A stretch of DNA of 57,392 nt, taken from contig CASFZR010000023.1 of NCBI GenBank assembly GCA_949299185.1, forward strand, positions 1-57,392, in the 5' to 3' direction. Position 1 is the stretch's first letter, and each line of letters opens with the position of its first letter. Source of the DNA: an uncultured Spirochaetales bacterium (GTDB taxonomy: Bacteria > Spirochaetota > Spirochaetia > Sphaerochaetales > Sphaerochaetaceae). Below the pieces are notes generated by a model. It was not told the DNA's origin, did no database searches, and saw only the letters and a list, made by a program, of their open reading frames with translations. Of this stretch, positions 35,457 to 43,934 are shown in pieces. Both the position numbers and the translations under genes were made by a program.

Positions 35457-35930
35457 ATGAATAGTACACTGCTTTCACTCATGGCGGCCGATGCATCCGG
35501 CAGCGCTAACAGCACCGCTTCGATGATGACGACCATCATCACGTTCGCGCTTATCATCCTTATCTTCTACTTCCTGATCATCAGGCCGCAGAAGAAGAAG
35601 GACAAGGAGACGAAGGCGATGCTCGATGCGATGAAGAAGGGCGATAAGGTCGTCACGATCGGAGGCATCCATGGCACCGTCGTCGCCGTCAAGGACCAGA
35701 CTGTCGTCATCAAGGTCGATGACTCCGCCCGCATCGAGTTCTCCAAGAATGCCATCTCCGCTGTCGTGAACAAGAGCGCTGAGAAGCCTGCTCCGAAGAA
35801 GGACAAGGAGAAGGACAAGGGCGAGGCTGTGCTTGAGAACGGCGGAGAGGCCGGATCGATCCAGGCCCATGCCGAGAGCACGCCCGAGGCTGAGGCTAAG
35901 GAAGAGAGCAAGGATAACGGAGAGAACTGA
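35457..35930 (+). CDS. yajC: Preprotein translocase subunit YajC
   Basis: A 157-residue single-span membrane protein. The membrane segment (about 25-42) is followed by FLIIRPQKKKDKETKAMLDA, the YajC hallmark, and by MKKGDKVVTIGGIHGTVVAV. The C-terminal tail is an acidic, lysine/glutamate-rich extension (about 110-157), longer than in E. coli. YajC associates with SecDF in the Sec translocase; secD and secF are not next to it here. AGAAGGA precedes the ATG. Confidence 0.93.
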   Translation: MNSTLLSLMAADASGSANSTASMMTTIITFALIILIFYFLIIRPQKKKDKETKAMLDAMKKGDKVVTIGGIHGTVVAVKDQTVVIKVDDSARIEFSKNAISAVVNKSAEKPAPKKDKEKDKGEAVLENGGEAGSIQAHAESTPEAEAKEESKDNGEN

Positions 35931-35956
35931 GTCTATCCTAAGGCTTGCAAAGAAGG

Positions 35957-35980
35957 GGGCAGTTCATCTGCCCTCATTTT
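35957..35980 (+). terminator. Terminator after yajC
   Basis: GGGCAG (35957-35962) and CTGCCC (35968-35973) with a 5-base loop, then TCATTTT. The ispH ATG lies only 8 bases after the T-run, so this may be an attenuator rather than a full stop. Confidence 0.7.
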
Positions 35981-35988
35981 GATTGGGT

Positions 35989-36822
35989 ATGAATGTCCTT
36001 ATTCCACGCTATCATGGATTCTGCGGAGGGGTGCGTGCCGCCCTCAGGAAGGCCGATGAGGCCATAGAGGAGGCGAGGCGCCGATCCCTTCCGTGCTATC
36101 TATACGGAAGCATCGTCCACAACAGGCTCGTGACCCGATCGCTCGAGGCGAGGGGTGTGCGCATGATACTCTCTCCCGATGGAGTGGAGCCTGGCGTGCT
36201 TATCGTCCGCACACATGGCATACCGGATGCCCTCCGTGCCCTCTTCGAGGAACGTGGCTTCCTGATCGTCGACGCGACCTGTCCTGTGGTCCTGAGGAAC
36301 ATGTCCATGCTTCGGGATGCGGAGGGAAAGGCCCTGATCATAGGCGTGAGGGGACATAGTGAGATAGAGGCGCTCTCAGGCGCGCGGCCCGACGCCCCGG
36401 TGATCGCTTCCGTGGCTGAGCTGGATGGCATAGCGGCAGGGGAGTATAAGGCGGTAGTGCAGACGACATTCTCCGTCCCTCTGCTCTCCGCGATAGAACG
36501 AGAGGCTGCCCGGCGCGGCATCGTGCTGAAGGTGCTTAACTCTATCTGTGATGCGTCAGAAAAGAGGCGTGAATCGCTCTCTTCGCTATTCAATGGCGTT
36601 GATGCGGTCGTGGTAGTGGGCGATGAGGAGAGCGCGAATTCCAGGGAGCTGTGCGCGCTTGCGGAGAGCGCGGGGAAGAAGGCTTACCTGACGCTTGATG
36701 CCGAGGGGCTTCCAGACGAGCTGTTCTCGCTCGGCGCGGTGGTGCTCACATCGGGCGCATCTACTCCTGATGAGTCATTCGATGCGGTAAGGGATGCCCT
36801 TATGGCAGGAAAGAGGTTTTGA
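35989..36822 (+). CDS. ispH: 4-hydroxy-3-methylbut-2-enyl diphosphate reductase IspH
   Basis: A 277-residue iron-sulfur enzyme catalysing the last step of the MEP isoprenoid pathway (HMBPP to IPP and DMAPP). The three cluster cysteines are seen in GFCGGVRAAL near residue 12, IVDATCPVV near 95 and LNSICDAS near 183. Other family elements are GSIVHNRLV near 40, RTHGIP, and GHSEIEALSG. The ATG at 35989 is preferred to a TTG 6 bases earlier. It is followed 1 base later by rex, so the two are co-transcribed. It is slightly shorter than E. coli IspH. Confidence 0.93.
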   Translation: MNVLIPRYHGFCGGVRAALRKADEAIEEARRRSLPCYLYGSIVHNRLVTRSLEARGVRMILSPDGVEPGVLIVRTHGIPDALRALFEERGFLIVDATCPVVLRNMSMLRDAEGKALIIGVRGHSEIEALSGARPDAPVIASVAELDGIAAGEYKAVVQTTFSVPLLSAIEREAARRGIVLKVLNSICDASEKRRESLSSLFNGVDAVVVVGDEESANSRELCALAESAGKKAYLTLDAEGLPDELFSLGAVVLTSGASTPDESFDAVRDALMAGKRF

Positions 36823-36823
36823 T

Positions 36824-37483
36824 ATGTCAGATGAGGTTCAGAGATCCATGATTCCCATACCTACGGTCAAGAGGTATCCATCATACCTGAGGATACTCGG
36901 CCAGGCGAGGGAGAATGGAGAGCGGTATATCAGCGCGACGACGCTTGCCGATGAGCTGGGGCTGAAGTCGATACAGGTCAGGAAGGATATCTCGGCAACC
37001 GGCATAGAGGGCAGGCCGAAGGTCGGCTTCGATATAGAGGAGCTTATCCGTACCATACGCCATGTCCTCGGCTGGGATAACGCCACCGACGCGCTTATCG
37101 TGGGAGCCGGGAACCTCGGCTCGGCGCTCGCGGCCTACGATGGATTCGCGGCCTATGGCCTGAGGATCGTCGCGATCTTCGATAAGGACGAGGGGAAGAT
37201 CGGCCGACGCATCGGCAGCCTTGAGGTTCAGCCTATGGAGACGATAAACGGATACATAAAGAGCCATGCCGTCACGATCGCCGTGATAGCCGTTCCCGCC
37301 TCGCAGGCCCAGGCGACCGCGGACATGCTCGTGAAGTGCGGGATACGCGCGATATGGAATTTCGCGCCTAAGGACCTCAAGCTCCCCGATGATGTCGTGG
37401 CACAGCGCACCGATCTTGCGACCTCCTTTGCGGTGCTTTCCGTCAAGCTGAGGAAGAAATATGGGGATGAATCGCAGATTTGA
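36824..37483 (+). CDS. rex: Redox-sensing transcriptional repressor Rex
   Basis: A 219-residue protein with an N-terminal winged helix (RYPSYLRILGQARENGERYI, LGLKSIQVRKDISATG) and a C-terminal Rossmann domain (VGAGNLGSALAAYDGF near 93, the NADH-binding glycine motif, and IFDKDEGKIGRRI). Rex senses the NADH/NAD+ ratio and represses fermentative and hydrogenase genes when NAD+ is high. The start at 36824 (MSDEVQ) follows AGGAAAGAGG. A Rex-type operator lies 20 bases after its stop, in front of the hydrogenase cluster, which is probably a direct target. Confidence 0.95.
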   Translation: MSDEVQRSMIPIPTVKRYPSYLRILGQARENGERYISATTLADELGLKSIQVRKDISATGIEGRPKVGFDIEELIRTIRHVLGWDNATDALIVGAGNLGSALAAYDGFAAYGLRIVAIFDKDEGKIGRRIGSLEVQPMETINGYIKSHAVTIAVIAVPASQAQATADMLVKCGIRAIWNFAPKDLKLPDDVVAQRTDLATSFAVLSVKLRKKYGDESQI

Positions 37484-37503
37484 CGCTATGATTCCCGTGT
37501 TGT

Positions 37504-37521
37504 TGTGATGGCGTTCACATG
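37504..37521. promoter_or_regulatory. Rex operator
   Basis: TTGTGATGGCGTTCACAT matches the Rex consensus TTGTGAA-N4-TTCACAA at 12 of 14 fixed positions, the two differences being A-to-T changes. It lies between rex and the hydrogenase genes. Confidence 0.7.
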
Positions 37522-37533
37522 AATCCCGCATAA

Positions 37534-37578
37534 GCTCCGGATAATATGGCATTTTCTGCTATTCCCGGAGCTATTTTC
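37534..37578 (+). terminator. Hairpin after rex
   Basis: AGCTCCGG (37534-37541) and CCGGAGCT (37565-37572) are perfect 8-base arms with a 23-base loop, followed by ATTTTC. It is a probable terminator of ispH-rex. Confidence 0.6.
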
Positions 37579-37596
37579 ATCTGTCAAATCATTTTA

Positions 37597-37623
37597 TTGA
37601 CTAACTCCTTTTCATCGTATAGT
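37597..37623 (+). promoter_or_regulatory. Promoter of the hydrogenase cluster
   Basis: TTGACT (37597-37602) and TATAGT (37618-37623), spacing 15, lie 24 bases before the first ferredoxin ATG. The spacing is short, so control by an activator or an alternative start is possible. The Rex site is about 80 bases upstream. Confidence 0.45.
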
Positions 37624-37646
37624 CTTTTTCCTGACTAGGAGTGGAA

Positions 37647-37913
37647 ATGGCGGAAAAGGAGAAACTGACAGTGGAGCTTTGCATGGGCTCCAGCTGTTTC
37701 GCGCGAGGCAACAGCACCGCGCTTGGATATCTGGAGTCGTTCATAGAGGAGAACGGGCTTTCGGACAGGATAGAGCTTGGCGGACATCTCTGCATCGGAG
37801 AGTGCAACAATGGTCCCCATATAACGATAGGCGGTAAGGAGTACTCTGGGATAACGGATCCTGACTGCATCATCGATATAATCAGGAAGGCGCTGGAGGG
37901 AGAGGATGCTTAA
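37647..37913 (+). CDS. Small thioredoxin-fold [2Fe-2S] ferredoxin
   Basis: An 88-residue protein with the NuoE/HydC-like thioredoxin-fold ferredoxin pattern: LCMGSSCFARGN holds two cysteines, and HLCIGECNNGPHITIGG holds two more. Such proteins carry a [2Fe-2S] cluster and pass electrons to [FeFe]-hydrogenases. The ATG at 37647 follows AGGAG; a GTG 6 bases earlier is less well placed. It overlaps the following hydrogenase gene by 8 bases. A similar gene precedes the second hydrogenase (40902). Confidence 0.85.
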   Translation: MAEKEKLTVELCMGSSCFARGNSTALGYLESFIEENGLSDRIELGGHLCIGECNNGPHITIGGKEYSGITDPDCIIDIIRKALEGEDA

Positions 37914-39696
37914 CCCTATATATACCGAGACCACCAGCTGCCGTGACTGCTACAAATGCGTGCGTTCCTGTCCCGTGAAGGCGATACAGATCAAGGACGG
38001 TAACGCGATGATCGTGAAGGACAGGTGCGTCTACTGCGGCAAGTGCGTGGATGTCTGTCCCAACAGCGCGAAGAAGGTCAGGGATGACGTGGAGCGCGTG
38101 AGGCTTGCCATCGCGTCAGGCCGTCCGGTCTTCTGCTCGCTCGCCCCATCCTACTCATCTGAGTTCGCCGGAAGGGAGGCCGAGCTTCTCACCGCGCTCA
38201 AGCGCCTTGGATTCAAGGAGATATCAGAGACGGCGATCGGTGCGGCTCTCGTCACCGAGGCGCTGGATATATACGCAAGGGAGCATGATGGTGGCTGCCC
38301 GTTCATCGGAACGGCGTGTCCGACCGTCGTGGAGCTTGTAAAGAAGTACTATCCTGAGAAGGTCGGGAAGCTTGCTCCCGTGCCCTCTCCGCTGCAGACG
38401 CATAGCGCGTATCTCAGGAGCCTATATAACGAGGATATAGTCATCGTCTTCGTCGGGCCATGTATCGCCAAGAAGACGGAGGCCGATAATACCCCGGGAT
38501 ACCCCGATCTCGCGATCACCTTCTCCGAGCTTCGCGCCTGGCTCGATGCCGAGGGTATAGACCTTGATAAGATCGAGGCCGAGCATGTGGATTTCGTGCC
38601 TTGCCGTGCGGGCATCTCCTCGATATACCCTGTCGAGGGTGGGCAGATCATGTCCTCGTCGATCTGGGGAGCCAAGGCCCTGCAGACCGATGCTATCCCT
38701 CTTTCCGGCATGGAGGAGGTGCTTTCAGCCCTCGATGGCAAGGAGGAGAGCGCCGCGTTCCTTGAGCTTCTGGGATGCGATGGCGGCTGTGTCAACGGTC
38801 CTGCCACCCGTGGCGATATCTCGATAGCGCAGAAGAAGAGGACCGCTTCCGAGTGGACTACCGCCCGTCTCGACGAGCCTGGGCTCTTCACCGGCGATGA
38901 GGCCTTCGCGCGCGCGCTGCTTGAGAAGGGATACTCCATCCTCAACGCCAACGCGCCCTCTCAGGAGGCGTCGTTCCACAGCGAGCATAGCGAGAGCGAG
39001 ATCAAGCGCGCACTCGTGGAGCTTGGCAAGCTTACCAAGGCCGATGAGCTTAACTGCGGAGGCTGCGGCTACAACACCTGCCGCGAGATGGCCATGGCCT
39101 ACCTCGATGGCATGGCAGAGGTCGAGATGTGCGTGACGAAGATGCGCAAGGAGGCCGAGAGCAAGGTGGACGTGCTGCTGCGCACCGTGCCGATGGGCGT
39201 TGTGATCGTCGATTCCGACCTGCAGATCGCTGACTGCAATACCGAGTTCCTCGATATCTTCGGCGATATGGAGGAGGGCTTCATCGACCAGGGCGTGCTT
39301 TCGATGGTGAAGGGGCTGCCTCTTGAGAGCTTCGTGCCGTTCGCAGACAAGTTCCGCGATCAGTTCTATCTCTCGCACCCAGGCCAGTACAGGATACACT
39401 TCAAGGACAAGTATCTCCGCGTCACCTTCTTCCTCGTGGAGGAGAAGAGGCTGCTTGGAGCGATGTTCGAGGATATAACGAGTCCGACGATAAAGCGCGA
39501 GACGGTGGTCAAGAAGGCGGAGGATGTGATACAGAAGTCGCTTGAGACGGTTCAGCAGATCGCCTCGCTCCTCGGTGAGAACGCCGCGGAGACGGAGATC
39601 ATGCTCAACTCGCTGATCGATGCCTTCAGCGTCCATGGCGCCGCGAATGAGGACGGCAATTCGTTTACAGAGGATGAGGGCGGAGACCTGACATGA
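37906..39696 (+). CDS. PAS-containing [FeFe]-hydrogenase (sensory, HydS-like)
   Basis: A 596-residue protein. Residues 5-60 hold two [4Fe-4S] ferredoxin motifs (CRDCYKCVRSCP, CVYCGKCVDVCP). The H-cluster domain follows with degenerate motifs GTACPTVVELV, FVGPCIAKKTEA and LLGCDGGCVNGP. Near 385 there is a further cluster motif CGGCGYNTCREMA, and from about 420 to 540 a PAS domain (LRTVPMGVVIVDSDLQIADC). This is the layout of sensory (group C/D, HydS) hydrogenases thought to signal H2 or redox state. It overlaps the SpoIIE-type phosphatase gene by 4 bases (ATGA), which supports a sensor-output pair. Confidence 0.87.
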   Translation: MLNPIYTETTSCRDCYKCVRSCPVKAIQIKDGNAMIVKDRCVYCGKCVDVCPNSAKKVRDDVERVRLAIASGRPVFCSLAPSYSSEFAGREAELLTALKRLGFKEISETAIGAALVTEALDIYAREHDGGCPFIGTACPTVVELVKKYYPEKVGKLAPVPSPLQTHSAYLRSLYNEDIVIVFVGPCIAKKTEADNTPGYPDLAITFSELRAWLDAEGIDLDKIEAEHVDFVPCRAGISSIYPVEGGQIMSSSIWGAKALQTDAIPLSGMEEVLSALDGKEESAAFLELLGCDGGCVNGPATRGDISIAQKKRTASEWTTARLDEPGLFTGDEAFARALLEKGYSILNANAPSQEASFHSEHSESEIKRALVELGKLTKADELNCGGCGYNTCREMAMAYLDGMAEVEMCVTKMRKEAESKVDVLLRTVPMGVVIVDSDLQIADCNTEFLDIFGDMEEGFIDQGVLSMVKGLPLESFVPFADKFRDQFYLSHPGQYRIHFKDKYLRVTFFLVEEKRLLGAMFEDITSPTIKRETVVKKAEDVIQKSLETVQQIASLLGENAAETEIMLNSLIDAFSVHGAANEDGNSFTEDEGGDLT

Positions 39697-40889
39697 ACAA
39701 TATCTTCATAGACGTGGATTATGCCCAGATATTCAAGCACGGCCAGAAGATCGGCGGCGATGTCTTCCTGCTCTCGCGCAACCCCGAGAACAACCAGATC
39801 GTCTCCACGCTCTCTGACGGGCTTGGCAGCGGGGTGAAGGCGAATGTCCTCGCCTCGCTCACGGCTCACATGGCCCACCGTCTCTCCTTCTCTCCGATAG
39901 ATCTCAGCCACAGCGCCAAGATCATCATGGATACCCTCCCTGTCTGTAAGGAGAGGAAGATAAGCTACTCCACGTTCACCATCGCCGATATAAGATACGG
40001 CGAGAACATGGAGCATATCGCGGTGAACCTCGTCGAGTATGACAATCCCGCGTCCCTGCGCTTCTCTGGCTCTGAGCCGTTGCAGTGGCAGCGGAGCCGC
40101 ACCGAGCTGCAGAGGGAAGGCGCCTTCAAGAAGGAGATCATCGCGCACTCCGCGTTCAACATGCAGATAGGCGAGCGCCTTGTCATGTTCTCCGATGGCG
40201 TGACGCAGTCAGGACTGGGCAAGAGCCTTCCCTTGGGATGGAGGCTCGACGGGGTGAGGAGGTTCATCAGCGAGGAGATCGCGAAGCAGCCTGATATATC
40301 ATCGCGCGAGCTTTCACGCGCTATCGTGCAGAAGGCGTACTCCCTAGATGGTCTCTCTGCCAAGGATGATATCACCTGCGTGGTGATCTACATCCGCCGT
40401 CCGCGCCGCCTCCTGATCGTGACCGGGCCGCCGTTCACGAAGGAAGCCGATGCCGTGCTTGGCGAGAAGATCCGGTCGTTCGATGGCAAGAAGATCGTTT
40501 CCGGAGGCACTACCGCGCAGATCGTCTCGCGCCTCTTCGGCAAGAAGCTGACGCTCGATCTCTCCTCGTGGTCCAAGGATGTGCCCCCCGCCTCGAAGAT
40601 GGAGGGCATCGACCTTGTCACAGAGGGTATGCTGACCTTGTCCAAGGTAGCCTCGATCCTTGAGAAGAAGACCAATCCGGCCGATCTTCCCAACGATCCG
40701 GCAAAGAAGTTCGTCGAGATGCTGCTGGACAGCGATCAGGTGCATTTCATCGTCGGCACGAAGATCAATGAGGCCCATCAGGACCCCAACATCCCTGTCG
40801 AGATAGGCATCAGGAGAACCATTATCGGGCGCTTGAGGAAGGCGCTTGAGGAAATATATCTGAAGGAAACTTCACAGGAATATCTATAG
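39693..40889 (+). CDS. SpoIIE-type serine phosphatase
   Basis: A 398-residue protein. Residues 1-230 match the PP2C-like SpoIIE/RsbU fold: VSTLSDGLGSGVKANVLAS near 38-55 holds the metal-binding DG, ERLVMFSDGVTQSGLG near 160-175 the second, and KDDITCVVIYI near 220 the last. The C-terminal part (230-398) has no clear family. Phosphatases of this kind act on Ser/Thr-phosphorylated regulators. Similar phosphatases are found with sensory hydrogenases (the hfsD position in Thermoanaerobacterium-type clusters, from memory), so it is probably the output of the PAS hydrogenase. Confidence 0.85.
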   Translation: MNNIFIDVDYAQIFKHGQKIGGDVFLLSRNPENNQIVSTLSDGLGSGVKANVLASLTAHMAHRLSFSPIDLSHSAKIIMDTLPVCKERKISYSTFTIADIRYGENMEHIAVNLVEYDNPASLRFSGSEPLQWQRSRTELQREGAFKKEIIAHSAFNMQIGERLVMFSDGVTQSGLGKSLPLGWRLDGVRRFISEEIAKQPDISSRELSRAIVQKAYSLDGLSAKDDITCVVIYIRRPRRLLIVTGPPFTKEADAVLGEKIRSFDGKKIVSGGTTAQIVSRLFGKKLTLDLSSWSKDVPPASKMEGIDLVTEGMLTLSKVASILEKKTNPADLPNDPAKKFVEMLLDSDQVHFIVGTKINEAHQDPNIPVEIGIRRTIIGRLRKALEEIYLKETSQEYL

Positions 40890-40901
40890 GAGGAAAATGA
40901 A

Positions 40902-41162
40902 ATGAAGAAGTCCAAGGTAAAGGTAAGGATCTGTCTCGGAACAGCCTGCTTCGTACAGGGAGGAGCTGACCTGCTTCTCTACAATGACTTCGTGGATCCG
41001 GCAATTCTTGCGGAGTGCGAGATCGAGGGATGCTCCTGCCTCGACGAGTGCAAGGTCGGCAATGGCAGCGCCCCATACGTATCCATCAACGATAAGGTCT
41101 ATAGCGGAGTGAACCAGGATATGTTCTGCAAGCTCCTCGCGGAGGCTGTGAAGAATGCTTGA
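40902..41162 (+). CDS. Small thioredoxin-fold [2Fe-2S] ferredoxin
   Basis: An 86-residue relative of the protein at 37647, with cysteines in ICLGTACFVQGG and CEIEGCSCLDECKVGNG. It probably carries a [2Fe-2S] cluster and serves as electron partner of the hydrogenase whose gene it overlaps by 8 bases. AGGAGG lies upstream of the ATG. The repeat of the ferredoxin-hydrogenase order in the cluster suggests a duplicated module. Confidence 0.85.
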   Translation: MKKSKVKVRICLGTACFVQGGADLLLYNDFVDPAILAECEIEGCSCLDECKVGNGSAPYVSINDKVYSGVNQDMFCKLLAEAVKNA

Positions 41163-42609
41163 GCTGAACAATCAGTACACTCTCATGAAGAGGAAGATCG
41201 ACACTGAGGTACTCAAGTGCTTCTTTGACGATACCCTCGTGGAGAAGGCTGATAAGCTCCCGTTCGAGATCATCCCGAAGACGCGGACGCCGTTCAGGTG
41301 CTGCATCTACAAGGAAAGGGCCATGGTGCGCTACCGCATAATGGCGCTCTCCGGCATAGATATCGAGCGGGAAGACGACGAGGAGAAGCCTCTCCGTGAG
41401 TATATGCAGGAGGTGATGGAGGAGGATAAGCCGCCTCTACCGCTCTTGACGACCATCATCACGGGATGCTCTGGCTGCCCGAAGTCGCAGTACAGGATCT
41501 CCGATGGCTGCCGCGGATGCTTCGCTCGTCCCTGCATGTCGAACTGCCCGAAGGATGCCATCGTCTTCATCAACGGTCAGGCTCATATCCAGGAGGACAG
41601 GTGCATACGCTGCGGCAAGTGCATGGAGGTCTGCCCGTTCCATGCCGTCGTGCATATCCCCGTGCCATGCGAGGAGGCATGTCCTGTCGATGCCGTCAAG
41701 AAGAACGAGGACGGCTTCGTCGAGATCGAGCATGATAAGTGCATCGGCTGCGGCAAGTGCGTGCGTTCCTGCCCGTTCGGGGCTATCGTTGAGCGCTCCG
41801 GGCTCTTCCCTGTGCTGAAGATGCTCAAGCGCGGCGAGAAGGTGGTAGCGATGATCGCCCCTGCCATAGACGGCCAGTTCCCGGGAACGCTGGGCCAGGT
41901 CAAGGCGGCTATAAAGGCGGCTGGATTCTACGATGTCGTGGAGGTCGCCGAGGGCGCAGAGATCACCTCTCGAAATGAGGCTGAGGAGCTTCATGAGAAG
42001 ATCACGGAGGGAAAGGGCTTCATGACCACCTCCTGCTGCGCGGCATACATGGAGCTTATCTACAAGCATATCCCATACCTGAAGGACAGGCATTCCACGT
42101 CGCTCTCGCCGATGGGTTATACGGTGAATATCATCAAGGAGAAGTATCCAGACGCCAAGATGGTCTTCATCGGACCATGCCTTGCCAAGAAGGTCGAGGT
42201 GGCCAAGCGCTTCCGCAACTCTATTAGCGGTGTGATGACCTTTGCCGAGCTTGCGTCGATCTTCGTCGCCAAGGGCATAGATGTCCGTGAGATGGAGGCT
42301 GAGGATCTCGGTGATACCGAGAGCTTCCAGGACTGCCGTGAGTTCGCCGTCTCCAACGGTGTCGCATCCTGCGTGATGAGGCGCTTCGAGCAGGATGGCG
42401 TGACTGCCCGTGTCCTGCCGATCAATGGACTGGACAAGAAGACGGTACGCCTGATGAAGACTTGGGAGAAGAGGGCCCCTGAGGCCGACCTTGTCGAGGT
42501 CATGGTCTGCGAGGGAGGATGCCTCGCCGGTCCTGGGACGATCGTCAAGCCAGCGCTCGCGATGAAGCTAAGGGCCGCCAAGCCCGCTCCTAAGGCCGCG
42601 GCGAAATAA
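41155..42609 (+). CDS. [FeFe]-hydrogenase, group B-like
   Basis: A 484-residue protein. There is a cysteine-rich N-terminal region (CSGCPKSQYRISDGCRGCF, RPCMSNCP) and two [4Fe-4S] ferredoxin motifs (CIRCGKCMEVCPF, CIGCGKCVRSCPF), then an H-cluster domain with motifs TTSCCAAYMELI, FIGPCLAKKVEV and MVCEGGCLAGPG. This arrangement, with the extra N-terminal cysteines, resembles group B [FeFe]-hydrogenases. The C-terminus is an Ala/Lys/Pro-rich tail. It is the last gene of the Rex-linked cluster and is followed by a strong terminator. Maturation genes (hydEFG) are not in the window. H2 production, uptake or sensing cannot be decided from sequence. Confidence 0.87.
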   Translation: MLELNNQYTLMKRKIDTEVLKCFFDDTLVEKADKLPFEIIPKTRTPFRCCIYKERAMVRYRIMALSGIDIEREDDEEKPLREYMQEVMEEDKPPLPLLTTIITGCSGCPKSQYRISDGCRGCFARPCMSNCPKDAIVFINGQAHIQEDRCIRCGKCMEVCPFHAVVHIPVPCEEACPVDAVKKNEDGFVEIEHDKCIGCGKCVRSCPFGAIVERSGLFPVLKMLKRGEKVVAMIAPAIDGQFPGTLGQVKAAIKAAGFYDVVEVAEGAEITSRNEAEELHEKITEGKGFMTTSCCAAYMELIYKHIPYLKDRHSTSLSPMGYTVNIIKEKYPDAKMVFIGPCLAKKVEVAKRFRNSISGVMTFAELASIFVAKGIDVREMEAEDLGDTESFQDCREFAVSNGVASCVMRRFEQDGVTARVLPINGLDKKTVRLMKTWEKRAPEADLVEVMVCEGGCLAGPGTIVKPALAMKLRAAKPAPKAAAK

Positions 42610-42613
42610 CAGA

Positions 42614-42643
42614 AAGAAGGCGGTGGGCGACCATCGCCTTCTT
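42614..42643 (+). terminator. Terminator of the hydrogenase cluster
   Basis: AAGAAGGCGGTGG and CCATCGCCTTCTT form a 13-base stem (one G-T pair) with loop GCGA, followed by CATTTCAT. Confidence 0.85.
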
Positions 42644-42667
42644 CATTTCATAGTCATATTCTCATGA

Positions 42668-42732
42668 TTGACGGAACTTGTACTTCCGATTATCATAATA
42701 AACGGAAGTAGAGGTTCCGATTATCATGTATA
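42668..42732 (+). repeat. Two-copy tandem repeat with promoter before an ATPase gene
   Basis: Two units of period 31 start at 42671 and 42702. Each has ACGGAA, seven or so variable bases, then TTCCGATTATCAT, so each contains the inverted pair CGGAA/TTCCG. TTGACG (42668-42673) and TATCAT (42691-42696), spacing 17, make a promoter in unit 1. The ATG of the downstream gene lies at the end of unit 2. The repeats look like operators for a dimeric regulator bound on one face of the DNA. Confidence 0.6.
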
Positions 42733-43892
42733 TAAAAAGAGTGTCGGATATATCAGCCAGGCTTGAACGCAAGAGCCAGTTCCTTTTCGGTCCGCGGGAG
42801 ACCGGGAAGACCTCATACATCGAGAATGAGCTGTCGGATGATATCATCCTCAGATGGGACCTCCTCGATACCAGGCTGAGGCGTCGGGCCTCAGTTGATC
42901 CTGGACTGCTATATGAGGAGGTCATGGCCACGGGGAAGAGGGGCGGACTCGTGGTCATCGATGAGATACAGAAGGTCCCGGAGCTTCTTGATGAGGTCCA
43001 TCGCCTGATAGAAGAAGGCGGCTTCCGCTTCCTTCTCACCGGCTCAAGCGCTCGCAAGCTCGTGCGCTCCGGCGTCAATCTCCTTGGAGGACGGGCCGGC
43101 AGATGCTACCTCTTCCCATTCGTGTATCCTGAGGTCAGGGATGTTGATTTCTCTCTAGGCCACATCTTCTCCTCCGGCCTTCTCCCTGCCGCATACCTTG
43201 ATCCTGACCCGGATCAGACACTGGATGATTATATAAACACGTACCTGTATGATGAGATACAGAGCGAGGGAGCGGTAAGGAACCTGCCGGCCTTTTCCCG
43301 CTTCCTGGAGGTTGCCGCTATCTCCAACGGCGCTATCCTGAACTTCACGAATATAGCGAATGACGTGGGGCTTTCGAAGACATCCATAAGGGAATGGTAC
43401 CAGATACTGACAGACACCCTCCTCGGATTCGAATTGCAGCCTTTCGTCAGGACAAGGAAGCGGAAGGCCATAGAGACGGCTAAGTACTATCTCTTCGATG
43501 TCGGGGTGCTTCGGTCATTGCTGGGAATCCAGCCTCCTGCTGAGACGCAGACGGAATATGGCACGTTCTTCGAGACATTCATCATCAACGAGGTGAAGGC
43601 ATATCTGAGCTATAACGGGAAGGATAGGAAACTGCCTATCTCATACTGGCGCAGTACCAGCGGGTTCGAGGTGGACCTCATCATCGGAAGCGAGGTCGCG
43701 ATAGAGCTCAAGACCTCGAAGAGCCTTATTCCTAGGGATTTCCGGGGACTGAGGGCCTTCAGCGAGGAAGGCATCGCGGCAAAGAGCATCATAGTATGCA
43801 GGGAGGAGCGGAAGAGGCTGGTCGATGGGACCTTCCTTGTCTATCCCTGGCAGGACTTCCTCAAGGAGCTGTGGAACGGGGAGATCGTATAG
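42726..43892 (+). CDS. AAA-type ATPase with DUF4143-type C-terminus
   Basis: A 388-residue protein of the family of ATPases with an N-terminal AAA_14-like domain and a C-terminal DUF4143 nuclease-like domain. Walker A is GPRETGKT (22-29) and Walker B VVIDEIQ (77-83). LLTGSSARKL follows as sensor 1. The C-terminal part has the pattern FETFIINEVKAYLSYNGK and YWRSTSGFEVDLIIGSEVAIELKT, similar to PD-(D/E)XK-type cores (E...VD...ELK). The function of the family is not known. It is preceded by a two-copy tandem repeat, as is its relative at 48137. Confidence 0.85.
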   Translation: MYIKRVSDISARLERKSQFLFGPRETGKTSYIENELSDDIILRWDLLDTRLRRRASVDPGLLYEEVMATGKRGGLVVIDEIQKVPELLDEVHRLIEEGGFRFLLTGSSARKLVRSGVNLLGGRAGRCYLFPFVYPEVRDVDFSLGHIFSSGLLPAAYLDPDPDQTLDDYINTYLYDEIQSEGAVRNLPAFSRFLEVAAISNGAILNFTNIANDVGLSKTSIREWYQILTDTLLGFELQPFVRTRKRKAIETAKYYLFDVGVLRSLLGIQPPAETQTEYGTFFETFIINEVKAYLSYNGKDRKLPISYWRSTSGFEVDLIIGSEVAIELKTSKSLIPRDFRGLRAFSEEGIAAKSIIVCREERKRLVDGTFLVYPWQDFLKELWNGEIV

Positions 43893-43895
43893 TGC

Positions 43896-43924
43896 TTCAC
43901 ACAATCTTCATATTCATATATAGT
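43896..43924 (+). promoter_or_regulatory. Promoter next to the ATG of the HTH-receptor gene
   Basis: TTCACA (43896-43901) and TATAGT (43919-43924), spacing 17. The -10 box ends 10 bases before the ATG at 43935, and there is no Shine-Dalgarno, so the leader would be only about 4 bases long. Confidence 0.5.
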
Positions 43925-43934
43925 CCTTGCCTGT

